Positions 11,875 to 13,615 of a stretch of DNA of 13,615 nucleotides are shown piece by piece. The DNA is taken from assembly GCA_003164305.1 (NCBI GenBank), contig PLSZ01000212.1, forward strand, positions 10,947 through 24,561. The letters run 5' to 3'. How positions within the stretch are numbered: position 1 is the first letter of the stretch; each line of letters begins with the position of its first letter. This stretch comes from Acetobacteraceae bacterium. GTDB lineage: Bacteria; Pseudomonadota; Alphaproteobacteria; Acetobacterales; Acetobacteraceae. The position numbers were made by a program, and so were the translations under genes. The notes beneath the pieces were generated by a model that was not told the DNA's origin, searched no databases, and worked only from the letters and a program-made list of their open reading frames with translations.

Positions 11875-13227
11875 ATGAAACGCCGCTCCCTGCTCGCCGC
11901 CTCGGCAGTCGCCCCGCTTTTGGAGATTGGGCGGTCCCGGGCGCAGTCCGGCAAGATTTCCCTGACGTGGTGGCACGCCATGACGGGCGTCAACGCGGAC
12001 GAGATCAATCGCCTGGCCCGCGTCTTCAGCGAAAGTCAGTCCGCGGCGGAGGTATTGCCGATCTACAAGGGAGGGTATCCAGAAACTCTGACCGCGGCGA
12101 TCGCGGCCTGGCGTGCGGATCAGGCGCCGCATCTGGTGCAGATTTTCGAGGTCGGTACGGGATCGATGCTCGCTTCCGGGCCGGCGACAAAACAGGTGTG
12201 GCAACTGGCGCGGGAGACGGGAGTCGATCTCGACCCCGAGGTCTATATCCCTGGCGTGCGTGGGTATTACAGCCTGCCCAATGGGCGGCTGGCGTCGATG
12301 CCTTTCAATTCATCGACCTCGGTCATGTGGTACAATAAAGATGCATTCGCGGCGGTGGGTCTGGATCCGGAGAAAGCACCCGCGACCTGGCCCGAGGTGA
12401 TCACTGCCGCGCGTGCCATCAAAGCAAAGATTGGCACGCCCGCGGTGGGAGCGGTGAAGTTCCCAATGACGAGCTCGTGGATGATTTGGTGCCAGTTGGA
12501 GCAATTCAGTGCCATTCATGATTTGCCATTCGCCACCAAGGAAAACGGATTTGAAGGGCTCGACGCCGAACTTAAATTCAATGGTCCGCCGCAGGTGAAG
12601 CAGTGGGATCGCCTGTTGGGTATGGCGAAGGATGGGCTCTACGAGTACGGAGGCCGCGACACCGTCCCGGATGCGCTGTTTTATTCCGGCCAGGCCGCGA
12701 TTGGATTTGGCTCCTCGGCCGGCCGGGGGCAGATCGCCGCCAACGCGAAATTCAAGTGGGGTGCGGCGCTGTTGCCGATTGATCCGGAGGTCAATCCCAA
12801 TCCGATCAATTCGATTATTGGTGGCGCCAGCCTGTGGACGATGACCACGAAGCAGCGTACGGCGGCCGAATATAAGGCGGTGGCGCAATTCCTGAAGTTT
12901 TTGGCGAGCCCGGAGCAGGACGCCCACTTCCATCAGATCACCGGATACGTTCCCGTGACATTTGGCGGCTATGAGAAATCGAAGGCCGACGGTTATTATG
13001 AGAAGCAGCCTGGAGCTGACATTCCAATCAAACAGCTCGCCAGGGGCAAGGTCACGCCGAATTCACGTGGGCTGCGGCTGGGCCGGCTCGCGGAAATCCG
13101 GAACATTTTATACGAGGAGACAGAGAGGGCTTTGCAGGGTCAGCAAACCGCCAAGGAAGCGCTGGACAATGGCGCGCGCCGAGGCGACCGCGTGCTCCGC
13201 GAATTTCAGAAATCCGTCGGCGGCTAA
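11875..13227 (+). CDS. ugpB: sn-glycerol-3-phosphate ABC transporter, periplasmic substrate-binding protein UgpB
   Basis: A 450-residue exported family 1 solute-binding protein that captures glycerol-3-phosphate (and, in known members, glycerophosphodiesters) for the UgpAE-C importer. The signal peptide MKRRSLLAASAVAPLL... ends near SRA (21-23) and has a twin-arginine-like KRRSLL, so Tat export is possible. From residue 28 the sequence follows E. coli UgpB closely: WWHAM, YKGGYPETL (64-72), QIFEVGTGSM (89-98), MPFNSSTSVMWYNKDAF (142-158), WMIWCQLEQFSA (202-213), IIGGASLW (314-321), TGYVPVT (356-362) and GLRLG (399-403). These cover the positions I recall as ligand contacts (Tyr, Glu, Ser, two Trp, Gly, Tyr, Arg). 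ATG 11875 has GAGG 8 bases upstream and starts the signal peptide; the in-frame ATG at 11794 does not. ugpA follows with a TAATG overlap. Confidence 0.95.
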   Translation: MKRRSLLAASAVAPLLEIGRSRAQSGKISLTWWHAMTGVNADEINRLARVFSESQSAAEVLPIYKGGYPETLTAAIAAWRADQAPHLVQIFEVGTGSMLASGPATKQVWQLARETGVDLDPEVYIPGVRGYYSLPNGRLASMPFNSSTSVMWYNKDAFAAVGLDPEKAPATWPEVITAARAIKAKIGTPAVGAVKFPMTSSWMIWCQLEQFSAIHDLPFATKENGFEGLDAELKFNGPPQVKQWDRLLGMAKDGLYEYGGRDTVPDALFYSGQAAIGFGSSAGRGQIAANAKFKWGAALLPIDPEVNPNPINSIIGGASLWTMTTKQRTAAEYKAVAQFLKFLASPEQDAHFHQITGYVPVTFGGYEKSKADGYYEKQPGADIPIKQLARGKVTPNSRGLRLGRLAEIRNILYEETERALQGQQTAKEALDNGARRGDRVLREFQKSVGG

Positions 13228-13615
13228 TGGAACGGCGAACGATCTTCGGGCATCGGCTGCTGCCTTTGGCATTGGTCGCACCGCAATTTCTGCTGACTCT
13301 GATTTTCTTTCTCTGGCCAGCGTGTCAGGCGGTTTGGTCGAGTCTGACGAGACAGGATCCATTCGGTCTGCACAGCCAGTTCGCGGGTTTTGACAATTTC
13401 GTCGAGCTGTTTACCGACCCGCTTTACGTGGACTCCATCGGCCGCACGGCGTTTTTTATGGCCGCGGTCAGTTTGCTATCGATGAGTCTGGCGCTGTTCC
13501 TGGCGGTGTTCGCCGATCGGGAGATTCGCGGGAGAACGACCTATCGGATTTTGCTGATCTGGCCATACGCGATCGCACCGGCCATGGCGGCGGTCTTGTG
13601 GATTCTCGTGCTCCA
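13227..13615 (+). CDS. ugpA: sn-glycerol-3-phosphate ABC transporter permease UgpA (C-terminus beyond the right edge)
   Basis: The visible 129 residues are the N-terminal part of a MalF-type inner membrane permease. Close resemblance to E. coli UgpA is seen in LPLALVAPQFLLTLIFFLWPA (12-32), DPFGLHSQFAGFDNFVELF (44-62) and LLIWPYAIAPAMAAVLWIL (109-127). Three membrane segments are visible, at about 13-33, 73-95 and 108-128. The start ATG shares its A with the TAA of ugpB (TAATG), so translation is coupled. The rest of this gene, and presumably ugpE and ugpC, lie past the window edge. With UgpB it forms the glycerol-3-phosphate uptake system, which in many bacteria serves phosphate scavenging. 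The gene identity is firm because both the sequence and the neighbour agree. Confidence 0.94.
   Translation, partial: MERRTIFGHRLLPLALVAPQFLLTLIFFLWPACQAVWSSLTRQDPFGLHSQFAGFDNFVELFTDPLYVDSIGRTAFFMAAVSLLSMSLALFLAVFADREIRGRTTYRILLIWPYAIAPAMAAVLWILVL

Noticed and set aside
1..13615. CRISPR arrays, tRNA or rRNA genes, insertion sequences
   Set aside because: I looked for regularly spaced repeats, cloverleaf-like segments with a T-arm, and transposase motifs and saw none. Without a covariance search, small RNAs cannot be excluded.

Overview
The window looks like part of an alphaproteobacterial chromosome. It is GC-rich, with GTG starts and strong purine-rich ribosome binding sites. It carries a class-III prepilin (Flp) and a pair of genes (a small HTH protein plus a DUF6362-like protein) that I associate from memory with alphaproteobacteria and their prophages. 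The exact taxon cannot be read from the sequence, and I used no database.

Left part (1-3360, minus strand): an ABC importer of the nitrate/sulfonate/taurine type. It has an ATPase cut by the left window edge and one long permease polypeptide holding two fused permease domains. A Crp-type regulator lies just upstream on the same strand. A 34-bp interrupted dyad (2616-2649) lies between regulator and permease.

Middle (3452-9134, plus strand): a five-gene catabolic block diverging from the regulator. It encodes a beta-lactamase-fold serine hydrolase, an enoyl-CoA hydratase, an MmgE/PrpD-family protein, an enolase-superfamily (mandelate racemase type) dehydratase or racemase, and a D-2-hydroxyacid dehydrogenase. 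Three junctions are tight (4-bp overlap, 21-bp gap, 12-bp gap), so the block is probably one or two operons. It ends at a strong hairpin (9147-9172). Together with the importer and regulator it looks like uptake plus breakdown of an organic acid, amide or lactone. The substrate is unknown, and I see no CoA ligase, CoA transferase or thiolase here.

Right-middle (9297-11772): accessory genes. These are an orphan Flp-type pilin (+), a glycine-zipper lipoprotein (-) converging on it through a shared long hairpin (9565-9610), a cI-like XRE repressor (-), and a divergent pair (HTH protein and DUF6362-like protein, +). The AT-rich 183-bp region between repressor and pair holds two dyads sharing TAAC/GTTA half-sites. 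One is a 37-bp near-perfect palindrome covering a TTGACA box. This looks like the control switch of a degraded prophage or a small domesticated regulatory module, and it is the most unusual part of the window.

Right end (11875-13615, plus strand): the start of a ugp-type sn-glycerol-3-phosphate importer, with the periplasmic binding protein UgpB followed by a one-base-overlapping UgpA permease that runs off the window.
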